Shown here in pieces: positions 1 through 7,231 of a stretch of 15,619 nucleotides of DNA. Source of the DNA: Pseudomonadota bacterium (GTDB lineage: Bacteria > Myxococcota > Myxococcia > Myxococcales > Myxococcaceae); assembly GCA_023424585.1 (NCBI GenBank), contig JAFADT010000579.1, forward strand, positions 1 to 15,619. Reading direction: 5' to 3'. Positions within the stretch are counted from its first letter, which is position 1, and each line of letters starts with the position of its first letter. The position numbers were made by a program, and so were the translations under genes. The notes beneath the pieces are model-generated. The model was given only the letters and a program-made list of their open reading frames with translations, did not search any database and was not told the DNA's origin.

Positions 1-1233
1 CTCCAGCTGGGGGTCCAGCTGCAACCGCGCCTGCCCCCGGCTCCCGATGACGAGCTGCCGCGTGAGGTTGCGCAGCTGCCGGATGTTGCCCGGCCACGCC
101 GCCCGCACCAGCCGGGACGCCAGCGGCGCGGGCAGCCACGGCTCCGCGTGCGGCTCCTCCGCGTCCAGCCGCGCCGCCTCGCCCAGCGCCGCCAGCTCCT
201 CGCGCGCGAAGTGGAAGAACAGCCGGCCCACGTCCTCACGCCGCTCGCGCAGCGCGGGCACGCGCAGGTCGTAGCCCGCCAGCCGGTGCAGCAGCGGCGC
301 CTTGAAGCGCCCGTCGCGGATCTGCGCCTCCAGGTGCGCGTCCGTCGCGGCGATGAGCCGCACGTCCACCCTCACCGGCTGGCTGGCGCCCACGGGGTAC
401 AGCTCCCCCGTCTCCAGCACGCGCAGGAGCATCACCTGCACCTCCGGCGGCGCCTCGCCCACCTCGTCCAGGAACAGCGTGCCGCCGTGCGCGGCGCCGA
501 AGAAGCCCTCGCGGTCCCGCGTCGCCCCCGAGTACGCCCCCTTCCGTGCCCCGAACAGCTCCGCCGCCGCCAGCTCCTTGGGAATGGCGCCCAGGTTCAC
601 GCTGATGAAGCGCCCGGCCCGGCGCGCCCCCAGCCGGTGGATGGCCTGCGCCACCAGCTCCTTGCCCGTGCCCGTCTCGCCCCGGATGAGCACCGGCACG
701 TCCAGGTCCGCCACCCGCTCGATGTGCTTGCGCAGCCGCCGCAGGCCCGCGCTCTCCCCCACCATGCCGGTCGTGTCCGCCGAGCCCTCGCCGTCCAGCT
801 CCACCGTGTGCAGCAGCAGCACCACCCGGCCCGACAGCTCCAGCGCCACGCCGTCCTTCAGCTCCGACGGCCCGAAGTCCCGCGCGCCCTGGAGCGGCAC
901 GCCCGCCGCGACCACGTGCGTGCCGTCTTCCGGCGCCGTCAGCCGCACGCCGCCGTCCGGCAGGGCGGAGAGCTCCAGCGGCTTGCGGCTCACGAACGGA
1001 TCCGCCAGCGGCAGCCCCAGCGCGCTGCCCGGCTTCGCGAAGTCCGGAGCGTTGCGAGACAGGGCCACCCCGCGCCCCGCCCCCAGCGCGTCCAGCAGCC
1101 GCCGGTCCCCCACGCGCCGCGGCACCGGGTGGGACACCACCGTCAGCGCGGGGACCTCGCGGGGGGTCCCCCGGGAGGCGCCGCGCTCCTGCATCGCGGC
1201 CGTGGAGATGTCGGCGAGGGGGTCGTGCGGCAT
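1..1233 (-). CDS. FHA-domain sigma-54-dependent activator (N-terminal 411 residues; runs off the window)
   Basis: This is an enhancer-binding protein that should activate RNA polymerase-sigma54 promoters by ATP hydrolysis. Residues about 28-145 look like an FHA phosphothreonine-binding domain, with the core PFVSRK at 79-84 in place of a receiver domain. The AAA+ domain follows: Walker A GETGTGKE at 185-192, the sigma54-contacting loop GAYSGA at 232-237, Walker B LFLDEVGE at 253-260, and WPGNIRQLRN near the left edge. The C-terminal Fis-type DNA-binding helix-turn-helix lies beyond base 1. The usual loop is GAFTGA; here it is Y and S, conservative changes. FHA-type activators are abundant in myxobacteria and usually read Ser/Thr kinase signals (family knowledge). 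The start is the ATG at 1233, with a TAGGGT hexamer 8 nt upstream and no clear Shine-Dalgarno. The target operon cannot be deduced from this window. Confidence 0.93.
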   Translation of the reverse strand, partial: MPHDPLADISTAAMQERGASRGTPREVPALTVVSHPVPRRVGDRRLLDALGAGRGVALSRNAPDFAKPGSALGLPLADPFVSRKPLELSALPDGGVRLTAPEDGTHVVAAGVPLQGARDFGPSELKDGVALELSGRVVLLLHTVELDGEGSADTTGMVGESAGLRRLRKHIERVADLDVPVLIRGETGTGKELVAQAIHRLGARRAGRFISVNLGAIPKELAAAELFGARKGAYSGATRDREGFFGAAHGGTLFLDEVGEAPPEVQVMLLRVLETGELYPVGASQPVRVDVRLIAATDAHLEAQIRDGRFKAPLLHRLAGYDLRVPALRERREDVGRLFFHFAREELAALGEAARLDAEEPHAEPWLPAPLASRLVRAAWPGNIRQLRNLTRQLVIGSRGQARLQLDPQLE

Positions 1234-1241
1234 GGCCCACG

Positions 1242-1247
1242 ACCCTA
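1242..1247 (-). promoter_or_regulatory. possible -10 element (TAGGGT) of the FHA activator gene
   Basis: TAGGGT on the minus strand ends 8 nt before the ATG at 1233, so transcription would begin at or beside the start codon. No convincing -35 is visible. The same spacing occurs before the DUF2378 gene at 1409, which raises the value of this weak match. Confidence 0.25.
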
Positions 1248-1272
1248 CCGCACCCGCTCTGCCCCCTCGTCC

Positions 1273-1302
1273 GACATGTCGAGCCGCGTCGGTCGACCTG
1301 TC
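1273..1302. promoter_or_regulatory. imperfect inverted repeat between divergent genes, candidate operator
   Basis: GACATGTCGAGC (1273-1284) and GGTCGACCTGTC (1291-1302) form a 12-bp inverted repeat with 10 matches around a 6-bp spacer. It contains the perfect palindromes CGACATGTCG (1272-1281) and GGTCGACC (1291-1298). It lies between the FHA activator and the DUF2378 gene, so it could bind a regulator of either. In GC-rich DNA some of this may be chance. Confidence 0.3.
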
Positions 1303-1370
1303 AGGGCTCCTGGCGCACCGCGTTTCCGAACAATCCGCGTAAAGTTCTTGAACCCTGGGAACCTACCGGG

Positions 1371-1400
1371 TTGAGACAGCCCCGGTCGCACGGCTAGCGT
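1371..1400 (+). promoter_or_regulatory. possible promoter of the DUF2378 gene, near-leaderless
   Basis: TTGAGA (1371-1376) and TAGCGT (1395-1400) are separated by 18 bp and resemble a primary-sigma promoter. The ATG at 1409 is only 8 nt past the -10, so the transcript would start within a few bases of the start codon. The GGGAAGG at 1401-1407 would then lie largely upstream of the RNA start rather than serve as a Shine-Dalgarno. Confidence 0.35.
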
Positions 1401-1408
1401 GGGAAGGC

Positions 1409-2017
1409 ATGCCGAGTCCCGAACGCCTTGTGTTCCAGCAGAGCTTCGAAGGGCTGATTCGCGCCCTGGGTGACCACCTGGACGAGCCATGCGCGCGGCA
1501 GCTGCGCGAGATCGGCATCGATCCTCGCGGGAAGCTGGCGGTGGCGTATCCCCTGGAGGTGTGGGTGGGGTCGCTGAAGCTGGCGGCGTCCGTGCTCGCG
1601 CCCATGGCCACGCTGGACGACGGCGCGGAGGTGGTGGGCCGGCGCTTCCTGGAGGGCTACGGCTCCACGCTCATCGGCAGCGCGCTGCTGGCGGGCGTGC
1701 GGCTGCTGGGGCCGCACCGGATGCTGGAGCGGATGACGCGCAACCTGCGCACGGGCACCAACTACCTGGAGGCGCGGCTGGAGCAGACGGGGCCCACGCG
1801 CTACGTGCTCACCTGCCGCCCGGTGGTGATCGCCGGCTTCTACCGGGGCCTCTTCGCCGCCGGCCTGGAGATGAGCGGCGCGCAGGGCGCCTCCGTGGTG
1901 CTGATGCGCAGCGCGGGCGACGCGGCGGTGTACGACCTGTCCTGGCTGCCGGAGAAGGGCGCCAGCAAGCCCGCCGAGGCGAAGGCGCCGCCCCGAGGCC
2001 CCCAGCCGAGGAGCTGA
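1409..2017 (+). CDS. DUF2378 family protein (myxobacterial paralogous family TIGR02265)
   Basis: This 202-residue protein has the hallmarks of the DUF2378/TIGR02265 family, which is expanded in Myxococcus and relatives and has no known biochemical role. Typical features are the N-terminal VFQQSFEGL, a central GRRFLEGYGSTLIGSALL and a C-terminal stretch around RPVVIAGFYRGLFAAGLEMSGAQ. No signal peptide or membrane helix is visible, so it is probably cytoplasmic. Its length is normal for the family, so it looks intact apart from a low-complexity Lys/Ala/Pro tail (about residues 185-202). The ATG at 1409 opens the conserved N-terminus. It is followed 20 bp later by a TonB-C-like gene on the same strand. 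The family call is strong; the function is unknown. Confidence 0.9.
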   Translation: MPSPERLVFQQSFEGLIRALGDHLDEPCARQLREIGIDPRGKLAVAYPLEVWVGSLKLAASVLAPMATLDDGAEVVGRRFLEGYGSTLIGSALLAGVRLLGPHRMLERMTRNLRTGTNYLEARLEQTGPTRYVLTCRPVVIAGFYRGLFAAGLEMSGAQGASVVLMRSAGDAAVYDLSWLPEKGASKPAEAKAPPRGPQPRS

Positions 2018-2025
2018 GCGGGCCC

Positions 2026-2031
2026 TATATT
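2026..2031 (+). promoter_or_regulatory. possible -10 element (TATATT) of the TonB-C-like gene, leaderless
   Basis: TATATT ends 6 nt before the ATG at 2038, placing a predicted RNA start on or next to the start codon. There is no Shine-Dalgarno in the 20 bp between the DUF2378 stop and this ATG, which fits leaderless expression. No good -35 is visible in the coding end of the upstream gene. Confidence 0.35.
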
Positions 2032-2037
2032 CGGCCC

Positions 2038-2439
2038 ATGCTCCGCATCCCGAAAACCGCCGTGGTGGTGCTCGCGCTGGCCCTCGCTTCCGGGGCCCTG
2101 GCCGCGAGCGGCAGTCCGCAGCTCCAGACCTACTTCCAGGGCTCGGTGGACAGCCCCGCCTACCAGCAGCAGGCCTTCCAGCGCGTGGCGAAGGCCTGGA
2201 AGCAGCCGGGCCCCAAGGGCACGCCGGCCCTGGGGAGGAAGACCATCGTCCAGGCCGTGCTCGACAAGGACGGCAAGCTGGTCTCCACCGCCATCCTCAC
2301 CGAGTCCGGCGCCAAGGCGTGGGACGCGGCCGCGCTCGCCGCGGTGAAGAAGGCGGCGCCCTTCCCGCCGCTGCCCGGGAGCACCTCCACCGCCACGGTG
2401 GAGGCCCACTTCCACTTCGCGTGGGTCAGCTCACCTTGA
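2038..2439 (+). CDS. exported TonB C-terminal-domain-like protein
   Basis: This is a 133-residue protein. Residues 1-23 form a signal peptide with a hydrophobic core (VVVLALALASGALA) and an AxA-like cleavage site. Residues about 65-125 resemble a TonB C-terminal domain: a strand with VQAVLDKDGKLVSTAILTES, then an Ala-rich helix with WDAAALAAVKKAAPFPPLP, then a final strand. Full TonB proteins have a cytoplasmic start, a transmembrane anchor and a long Pro-rich spacer. This protein has none of these and is probably a free periplasmic domain, so it is unlikely to energise outer-membrane receptors on its own. Myxobacteria carry many such short TonB-like proteins of unknown role. The last 14 bp overlap the 3' end of the convergent MDR gene. 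Confidence 0.8.
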   Translation: MLRIPKTAVVVLALALASGALAASGSPQLQTYFQGSVDSPAYQQQAFQRVAKAWKQPGPKGTPALGRKTIVQAVLDKDGKLVSTAILTESGAKAWDAAALAAVKKAAPFPPLPGSTSTATVEAHFHFAWVSSP

Positions 2440-3439
2440 TGACAAGCTTTCCGAAGTGCGCGCCCTGCTTCATGTGCTCGAAGGCGGCGCGCGCCTCCGC
2501 GAAGGGGAACACGCGGTCCACCACCGGGTGGACGTCATGGAGCGCGAACGCGCGCGTCATCGCCTCGAAGGACTGACGGTGCCCCACGAACACGCCCTGC
2601 ACGCGCAGGTTCTGCATCAGGATGGGGATGAGCGACACGGGGCCCGCCCCACCGGACAGCACGCCGATGACGGACACGGTGCCGCCCACGCGCAGCGCCT
2701 TGAGTGACCTCTCGAAGGTGCCCGCCCCGCCCACCTCCACCACGTGGTCCACGCCCACGCCGCCGGTGAGCGCGCGCGCCGCCTTCTCCCAGTCCGGCGT
2801 GGTGACGTAGTTGATGCCCTCCTGCGCGCCCAGCTTCAGGGCCCGCTCCAGCTTGTCGTCGCGGCTGGACGTGACGATGACGCGCGCGCCGAACAGCCGG
2901 GCGATCTGCAGCGCGAAGATGGACACGCCGCCCGTGCCCTGGACCAGCACGGTGTCCCCGGCCTTGAGCCCGCCCTGCGTGACGAGCGCGCTCCACGCCG
3001 TCACCGCCGCGCACGGCAGCGTGGCGGCCTCCTCGTCGGTGAGGTACGCGGGCGTGGGCACCACGCCGTCCTCGTGCAGGACCAGCGTGTCCGCGAGCGC
3101 GCCGTCCAGCGGTCCGCCCAGCGTGGTCGCGGTGATGGCCTTCGTCGGCTCACCGGCCTGCCACCCCTGCGCGAACAGCGTCATCACCCGGTCCCCGGGC
3201 TTCACGCGGGTGACGCCCGGCCCCACCGCGTCCACCACGCCCGCGCCGTCCGAGTTGGGCACCAGCGGCAGCTTCTGGCGCGGGTTGTAGCGGCCCTCCA
3301 CCATCATCAGGTCGCGCGAGTTGAGGCTCGTGGCCTTCACCCGCATGCGCACCTGGAAGGGTCCGGGCTCCGGGTCCGGCCGCTCCGCGCGCACCAGGTG
3401 GTCCAGGCCGAAGCCGCCGCGAATCTCATGGACGTTCAT
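2426..3439 (-). CDS. zinc-independent MDR-family NAD(P)-dependent oxidoreductase (quinone oxidoreductase-like)
   Basis: This is a 337-residue medium-chain dehydrogenase/reductase. The N-terminal GroES-like domain includes SLNSRDLMMVEGRY (38-51) and a VVDAVGPGV loop. The Rossmann fold carries GTGGVS at 168-173 with IVTSS after beta-2, where the lack of an acidic residue suggests NADPH preference. Positions that bind catalytic zinc in alcohol dehydrogenases are replaced (NSRD instead of a Cys motif; PNSDGAG instead of GHE). It therefore resembles zinc-free quinone oxidoreductases or enoyl reductases, despite the common label 'alcohol dehydrogenase'. The substrate is unknown. The start is the ATG at 3439, with TAAGG 8 nt upstream. 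Its 3' end overlaps the convergent TonB-C-like gene by 14 bp. Confidence 0.9.
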   Translation of the reverse strand: MNVHEIRGGFGLDHLVRAERPDPEPGPFQVRMRVKATSLNSRDLMMVEGRYNPRQKLPLVPNSDGAGVVDAVGPGVTRVKPGDRVMTLFAQGWQAGEPTKAITATTLGGPLDGALADTLVLHEDGVVPTPAYLTDEEAATLPCAAVTAWSALVTQGGLKAGDTVLVQGTGGVSIFALQIARLFGARVIVTSSRDDKLERALKLGAQEGINYVTTPDWEKAARALTGGVGVDHVVEVGGAGTFERSLKALRVGGTVSVIGVLSGGAGPVSLIPILMQNLRVQGVFVGHRQSFEAMTRAFALHDVHPVVDRVFPFAEARAAFEHMKQGAHFGKLVIKVS

Positions 3440-3545
3440 GAGGGAGACCTTACGGCCGCGGCCAGGGCACCTGGGAAGTCCTTCTTCGTGAAATGCCAAC
3501 CCGGCATCTTCGTAGGCGCTTTCAACGCCAGGAGGCATTTCCCAT

Positions 3546-3946
3546 ATGACGAGTTTCTTCAGTCGTCCCGCGGTGCTGCCATGGTGCTGGCCAGCACGGG
3601 CTATGGCATTGGCTCGTACTACTCCCCCATGGAGCCCACCTACCTCGTCGAGGGCAACCAGCTGCTGGTGGAGCACCGCTGCTTCAACAACTCCACCCCG
3701 CAGCCCACGGACTGGAGGCTGCTCAACATCGAGCAGGCGGCGGCGGACCACCACCGCATCGTCCAGGCGTTCAAGCCGCTCTTCCCCGGCAAGTGGATCA
3801 GCAAGGGCGGCATGACGTCGCTGTACCACCGGGCGTTCTTCCCTCGCGACGTGGACGCCACTGGGACCTGCCTCGTGCGACGGGGAAGCTCCCCATTCAC
3901 ACGCCAGGAGGCGGCCACGGGCCGGATGGATTCGCGGCCCCGCTGA
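3546..3946 (+). pseudogene. remnant of a secreted S37-type tripeptidyl aminopeptidase
   Basis: A perfect AGGAGG (3530-3535) precedes an ATG at 3546 that begins MTSFFSRPAVLP, which looks like the start of a signal peptide. The reading then shifts frame. From 3581 a second frame reads MVLASTGYGIGSYYSP, then VDGNQ-like VEGNQLLVEHRCF, QAAADHHRI and KWISKGGMTSLYHRAFFPRDVDA, which match the conserved core of Streptomyces-type PS-10/S37 tripeptidyl aminopeptidases as I remember them. There the nucleophile segment reads WISTGGSKGGMT; here four residues (12 bases) are missing near 3799-3803, which destroys GxSxG. After about base 3862 the similarity ends and the frame stops at 3946. The family enzyme is about 450-500 residues, so most of the gene is gone. 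At least three lesions are implied. Family assignment from memory is fairly secure; the exact breakpoints are inferred. Confidence 0.72.
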
Positions 3947-3988
3947 TTTTTCTTCAGCCCCGCCCAACCGCCGGGAATGCCAGGGGTT

Positions 3989-5725
3989 TCACCGCCAGAG
4001 GTTGGTGCGCGCCAACTCCAGCACCTCGTTGGTGCGGCCATTGAGCAGGGCCTTGATGCCGAACAGGGTGAAGCCCGCGGCCATGGACGCGGTGATGCGC
4101 GGGGGCATCACCAGCTCCGCCTTGCTGACCACGGCGTCCACCAGCACGGGGCCGGGGGTCGCGAGCGCCAGCTGGACGGCCTCGTCCACCTGCCCCGGGT
4201 CCTCCACGCGCAGGCCCTTGACGCCCACGGCCTCGGCGAGCGCGGCGAAGTGGGGGTTCTGGAGCGCCGTGCCCACGTCGAGCATTCCGCCCACCTGCTG
4301 CTCCATGGCCACGAAGCCCAGGGAGCTGTTGTTGAACACCACGACCTTGATGGGCAGCCCCAGCTGCACCAGGCCGATGAAGTCCCCCATCAGCATCGTG
4401 AAGCCGCCGTCACCGGAGAAGGAGATGACCTGCCGGTCCGGGAAGGCCTTCTGCGCGCCAATGGCCTGCGCCAGCGCGCTGGCCATGGAGCCATGGTTGA
4501 AGGAGCCCACCAGCCGCCGGCCGCCCTTCATGGTCGCGTAGCGCGCGGCCCATACGGTGGGCAGGCCCACGTCGCAGGTGAAGATGGCGTCGTCCGACGC
4601 CTGGAGGTCGAACGCGCGGGCCACCTGGGTCGGTCGGATGGGCCGCTTGCCCACGGTGCCCTGCCCCAGCGCGTCCAGCTCCTCGCGCGTCTTGCGGTAG
4701 TGCGCGAGCGCCCGCTCCAGGTGCCTCGTGTCGCGCTTCGTTTCGAGGCGGGGCAGGAGCGCCTGGACGGTGGCGGACACGCTGCCCACCACGCCCAGGT
4801 CCACCCGCGTGCGCTTGCCGAGGTTCTCCGCGCGCACGTCCACCTGGATGATGCGGGTGTCCGAGCTGTCCGGATAGAACTGCCGGTAGGGGAAGTCCGT
4901 GCCCAGCATCAGGAGCACGTCGCAGTCGATCATCGCCCAGTACCCGGACGCGTAGCCGATGAGCCCCGTGAGCCCCACGAAGTGGGGGTTGTCCTTCTCC
5001 AGGAACTCCTTGCCCCGGAGCGCGGAGACGACGGGCGCCTGGAGCCGCTTCGCCAGCTCCACCACCTGCGCGCCCGCGCCCGCGCAGCCCGCGCCGCATA
5101 GCAGCGTCACGCGTCCTCCGCGGTTGAGCAGCGCGGCCATCTGCTCCACCTGCGCGGTGGCGGGCATCAGCTGGGCGGGCGACACGCGCAGCGACCCTGG
5201 CGTGGGGAGCCGCGCGTCCTCGGCCTTCTGCATGGCGACGTCGCCGGGGAGCACCACCACGGCCACGCCGCCCTTGCCCACGGCGCTGCGGACGGCGATC
5301 TCCGCCGTGCGCTGCATCTGGTTGGGGCCGGAGACCAGCTCGCAGTAGTGGCTGCACTCCTTGAAGAGCACCTCGGGATGCGTCTCCTGGAAGTAGCCGG
5401 TGCCCAGCTCCACGGAGGGAATCTGCGCGGCGATGGCCAGCACCGGCACCCGGCTGCGGTGGCAGTCATACAGGCCATTGATGAGGTGCAGGTTGCCGGG
5501 GCCGCAGCTGCCCGCGCACACGGCGAGCTGCCCGGTGAGGTGCGCCTCCGCGCCGGCCGCGAAGGCGGCGGCCTCCTCGTTGCGCATGGGCACCCACTCG
5601 ATGTCGCCGCGCCGGCGCAGCGCCTCCGTGAGGGCGTTCAGGCTGTCGCCCACCACGCCATAGATGCGCTTCACTCCCGCGAGCGCGAGGACCTCCGCGA
5701 ACTGGTCCGCCACCGTCTTCTTCAT
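3989..5725 (-). CDS. poxB: pyruvate dehydrogenase (quinone) / pyruvate oxidase, thiamine-diphosphate flavoenzyme
   Basis: This enzyme oxidatively decarboxylates pyruvate to acetate and CO2 and passes electrons through FAD to the quinone pool at the inner membrane. It is 578 residues against about 572 for E. coli PoxB and resembles it throughout: the N-terminal VKRIYGVVGDSLN, the activating Glu50 in RNEEAAAFAAGAEA, CAGSCGPGNLHLINGLYDCHR, and FQETHPEVLFKECSHYCELV. A central FAD-binding domain follows. The ThDP/Mg motif begins GDGGF at 438-442 and ends NNSS at 465-468. The C-terminus NEVLELARTNLWR matches the lipid-binding amphipathic tail of E. coli PoxB, suggesting activation by membrane binding is kept. 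The start is the ATG at 5725 with GAGGGG 7 nt upstream. In E. coli it serves slow or stationary growth; regulation is not visible here. Confidence 0.96.
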   Translation of the reverse strand: MKKTVADQFAEVLALAGVKRIYGVVGDSLNALTEALRRRGDIEWVPMRNEEAAAFAAGAEAHLTGQLAVCAGSCGPGNLHLINGLYDCHRSRVPVLAIAAQIPSVELGTGYFQETHPEVLFKECSHYCELVSGPNQMQRTAEIAVRSAVGKGGVAVVVLPGDVAMQKAEDARLPTPGSLRVSPAQLMPATAQVEQMAALLNRGGRVTLLCGAGCAGAGAQVVELAKRLQAPVVSALRGKEFLEKDNPHFVGLTGLIGYASGYWAMIDCDVLLMLGTDFPYRQFYPDSSDTRIIQVDVRAENLGKRTRVDLGVVGSVSATVQALLPRLETKRDTRHLERALAHYRKTREELDALGQGTVGKRPIRPTQVARAFDLQASDDAIFTCDVGLPTVWAARYATMKGGRRLVGSFNHGSMASALAQAIGAQKAFPDRQVISFSGDGGFTMLMGDFIGLVQLGLPIKVVVFNNSSLGFVAMEQQVGGMLDVGTALQNPHFAALAEAVGVKGLRVEDPGQVDEAVQLALATPGPVLVDAVVSKAELVMPPRITASMAAGFTLFGIKALLNGRTNEVLELARTNLWR

Positions 5726-5749
5726 GGTCCACCCCTCGCCTGGGCCGGT

Positions 5750-6070
5750 TCACCCCCGGCGAAGATGTGCACCGTCCCACCGCCCTGAGACCAGCCGTGC
5801 GGGCGAGCCCCACGCAAGGCTGGCTGTCCGGGGCGGGAGGAGCAGCCAGACCTCCGCCATTCGCCACGCCGTCCGAGTCACTGGCGACGTGGCCGTGAGC
5901 GGCAGGCTCCAGCCGCTTGGGTCGAACGACCGCGGCGAGCTGTCGGACACCACCGCCAGCACCGTCGCGCAGGCCATGCCCATCATCGGCAGCCAGCCCC
6001 ACCAGGCTCGCAGGCCCAGGCGACGTCCCGCCCGGGCAAGGTGTTCGGAGGCGTCCTCCATGCAGCCCAC
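5750..6070 (-). CDS. doubtful small membrane protein between the MDR gene and poxB
   Basis: The 399-bp gap between poxB and the upstream MDR gene holds one plausible minus-strand frame, with GTG at 6070 or ATG at 6061, giving up to 106 residues. It has one likely transmembrane segment (about residues 24-43, [19 protein letters not shown]) and a second Trp/Leu-rich stretch near residue 70. Third positions are strongly G/C for about the first 70 codons, then less so. The open frame continues upstream of 6070 to a stop at 6124-6126 without a start codon, and neither candidate start has a good Shine-Dalgarno, so it may be the tail of a truncated gene. It stops 24 bp before poxB, which would fit an operon. 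I do not recognise it. Confidence 0.3.
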   Translation of the reverse strand: MGCMEDASEHLARAGRRLGLRAWWGWLPMMGMACATVLAVVSDSSPRSFDPSGWSLPLTATSPVTRTAWRMAEVWLLLPPRTASLAWGSPARLVSGRWDGAHLRRG

Positions 6071-6124
6071 GAGGGCCGCGAGGCCACCGGCCCTTACGAC
6101 GAACCTCCCCTCCCCCGGGATGGC

Positions 6125-7144
6125 TCAGGGAAGGCCACTCAGGACGATCTTGCCCAGCGTTCGACCCGTCTCCACCGCCGCGTGCGCGCGCCGGAGGTTG
6201 GCCGCGGTGAGCGGCCCGAAGTCCTGCGTCATCGTGGTCCGCAGCGTCCCCGCCTCCACCAGGCCCGCCACCGCGTCGAGCAGCCGCTGCTGGGACAGCG
6301 GCTCCGCGTCGTAGAGCGCGCGGGTGAACATCAGCTCCCAGTGCAGCGCCAGGCTCTTGCGCTTCATCGCGTTCACGTCGAGCGGCGCCCGCGGGTCGTC
6401 GATGATGCCCATCTGCCCGAAGGGCGCCATCAGCTCCACCAGCTGCGCGAAGTGCTGCTCCGTCGCGGTGAGCGCCATCACGTAGCGCACGCCGCCCGGC
6501 ACCAGCGCCTTCACCTGCTCGGCCAGGGGCTGGCGGTGGTCCACCACGTGGTGCGCGCCCAGGGACTCGCACCACTCCACCGTCTCCGGCCGCGACGCCG
6601 TGGCGATGACCGTGAGGTCCGTCAGCTGGCTCGCAAGCTGGATGGCCATGGAGCCCACGCCCCCCGCGCCCCCCACCACGAGCAGCGCGTCCTTCCGCGT
6701 CCCCGTCTTCCGCTGGGGTACGCCCAGGCGCTCGAACAGCAGCTCCCACGCGGTGATGGAGGTGAGCGGCATCGCGGCCGCCTGGGCGAACGTCAGCCCC
6801 CTCGGCTTGCGGCCGACGATGCGCGCGTCCACGACGTGCAGCTCGGAGTTCGTCCCGGGCTTCGCGATGGAGCCCGCGTAGAACACCTCATCCCCCGGGC
6901 GGAAGCGCGTCACGTCCTCGCCCACCGCCTCCACCACGCCGGCTGCGTCCCAGCCGAGCACGCGCGGCGAGGACTCCACCTGGGCCTTGGGCGCGCGCAC
7001 CTTCACGTCCACGGGGTTCACGGACACGGCGCGCACGCGCACCAGGAGGTCGCCAGGGCCGGGCGTGGGGTCCGGCAGCTCCACGTCGGCGAAGGCTTCG
7101 GGGTGGTCACTGGGGAGATACTTCGTGAGGGCGACAGCTCGCAT
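6125..7144 (-). CDS. MDR-family zinc-type alcohol dehydrogenase-like / quinone oxidoreductase-like protein
   Basis: This 339-residue enzyme is of the 'zinc-binding alcohol dehydrogenase family' typified by TIGR02817. It begins [11 protein letters not shown], has [13 protein letters not shown] at 41-53, [12 protein letters not shown] at 64-75 and the nucleotide-binding GGAGGVGS at 158-165. The TLGKIVL ending is also typical. Despite the family name, no zinc-ligand Cys or His is visible at the usual catalytic site (NPVD, GWD), so a zinc-free quinone or enone reductase activity is more likely. The ATG at 7144 has an excellent AAGGAG 6 nt upstream. It is divergent from an HxlR regulator gene, an arrangement known for electrophile- or quinone-inducible reductases (for example QorR and YodB systems). 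The physiological substrate is unknown. Confidence 0.92.
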   Translation of the reverse strand: MRAVALTKYLPSDHPEAFADVELPDPTPGPGDLLVRVRAVSVNPVDVKVRAPKAQVESSPRVLGWDAAGVVEAVGEDVTRFRPGDEVFYAGSIAKPGTNSELHVVDARIVGRKPRGLTFAQAAAMPLTSITAWELLFERLGVPQRKTGTRKDALLVVGGAGGVGSMAIQLASQLTDLTVIATASRPETVEWCESLGAHHVVDHRQPLAEQVKALVPGGVRYVMALTATEQHFAQLVELMAPFGQMGIIDDPRAPLDVNAMKRKSLALHWELMFTRALYDAEPLSQQRLLDAVAGLVEAGTLRTTMTQDFGPLTAANLRRAHAAVETGRTLGKIVLSGLP

Positions 7145-7231
7145 GGGAGGCTCCTTCGCGTGCAACATCGTCCCGAAGGTTGGAACGGACAAGTACGCAG
7201 GATTTCCGCCCATACACACGAAAAGGGAACC
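7145..7231. promoter_or_regulatory. divergent promoter/operator region of the MDR and hxlR-type genes
   Basis: These 87 bp must hold both promoters and the regulator's site. For the MDR gene, TTGTCC (7187-7192, minus strand) and GATGTT (7164-7169) are 17 bp apart and could be its promoter. The hxlR-type start is preceded by AAAAGGGAACC. Weak inverted arms (GGAA at 7182-7185 and TTCC at 7202-7205; GTCC at 7170-7173 and GGAC at 7187-7190) are visible, but no convincing operator palindrome. Confidence 0.4.

Noticed and set aside
148..1374. Long plus-strand frames opposite the sigma54 activator
   Set aside because: They are mirror frames of the AAA+ gene, rich in Arg and Pro and without recognisable domains.
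3546..3815. 89-residue frame starting at the good ribosome site
   Set aside because: After about 12 residues it becomes Ser/Arg/Pro noise, while the neighbouring frame carries clear peptidase sequence. It is the frameshifted start of the remnant, not an intact protein.
3942..3958. GCTGA-TTTTTCT-TCAGC hairpin near the end of the peptidase remnant
   Set aside because: Only a 5-bp stem, with the T-run in the loop rather than after the stem. It does not look like a working terminator.
5466..6749. 427-codon minus-strand frame across poxB and the MDR gene
   Set aside because: It overlaps two strongly supported genes in another frame and is Gly/Arg/Ala low-complexity.
7164..7205. Weak inverted arms in the hxlR/MDR spacer as an HxlR operator
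   Set aside because: Arms of only 4 bp with long spacers are expected by chance. I kept the region as regulatory without naming an operator.
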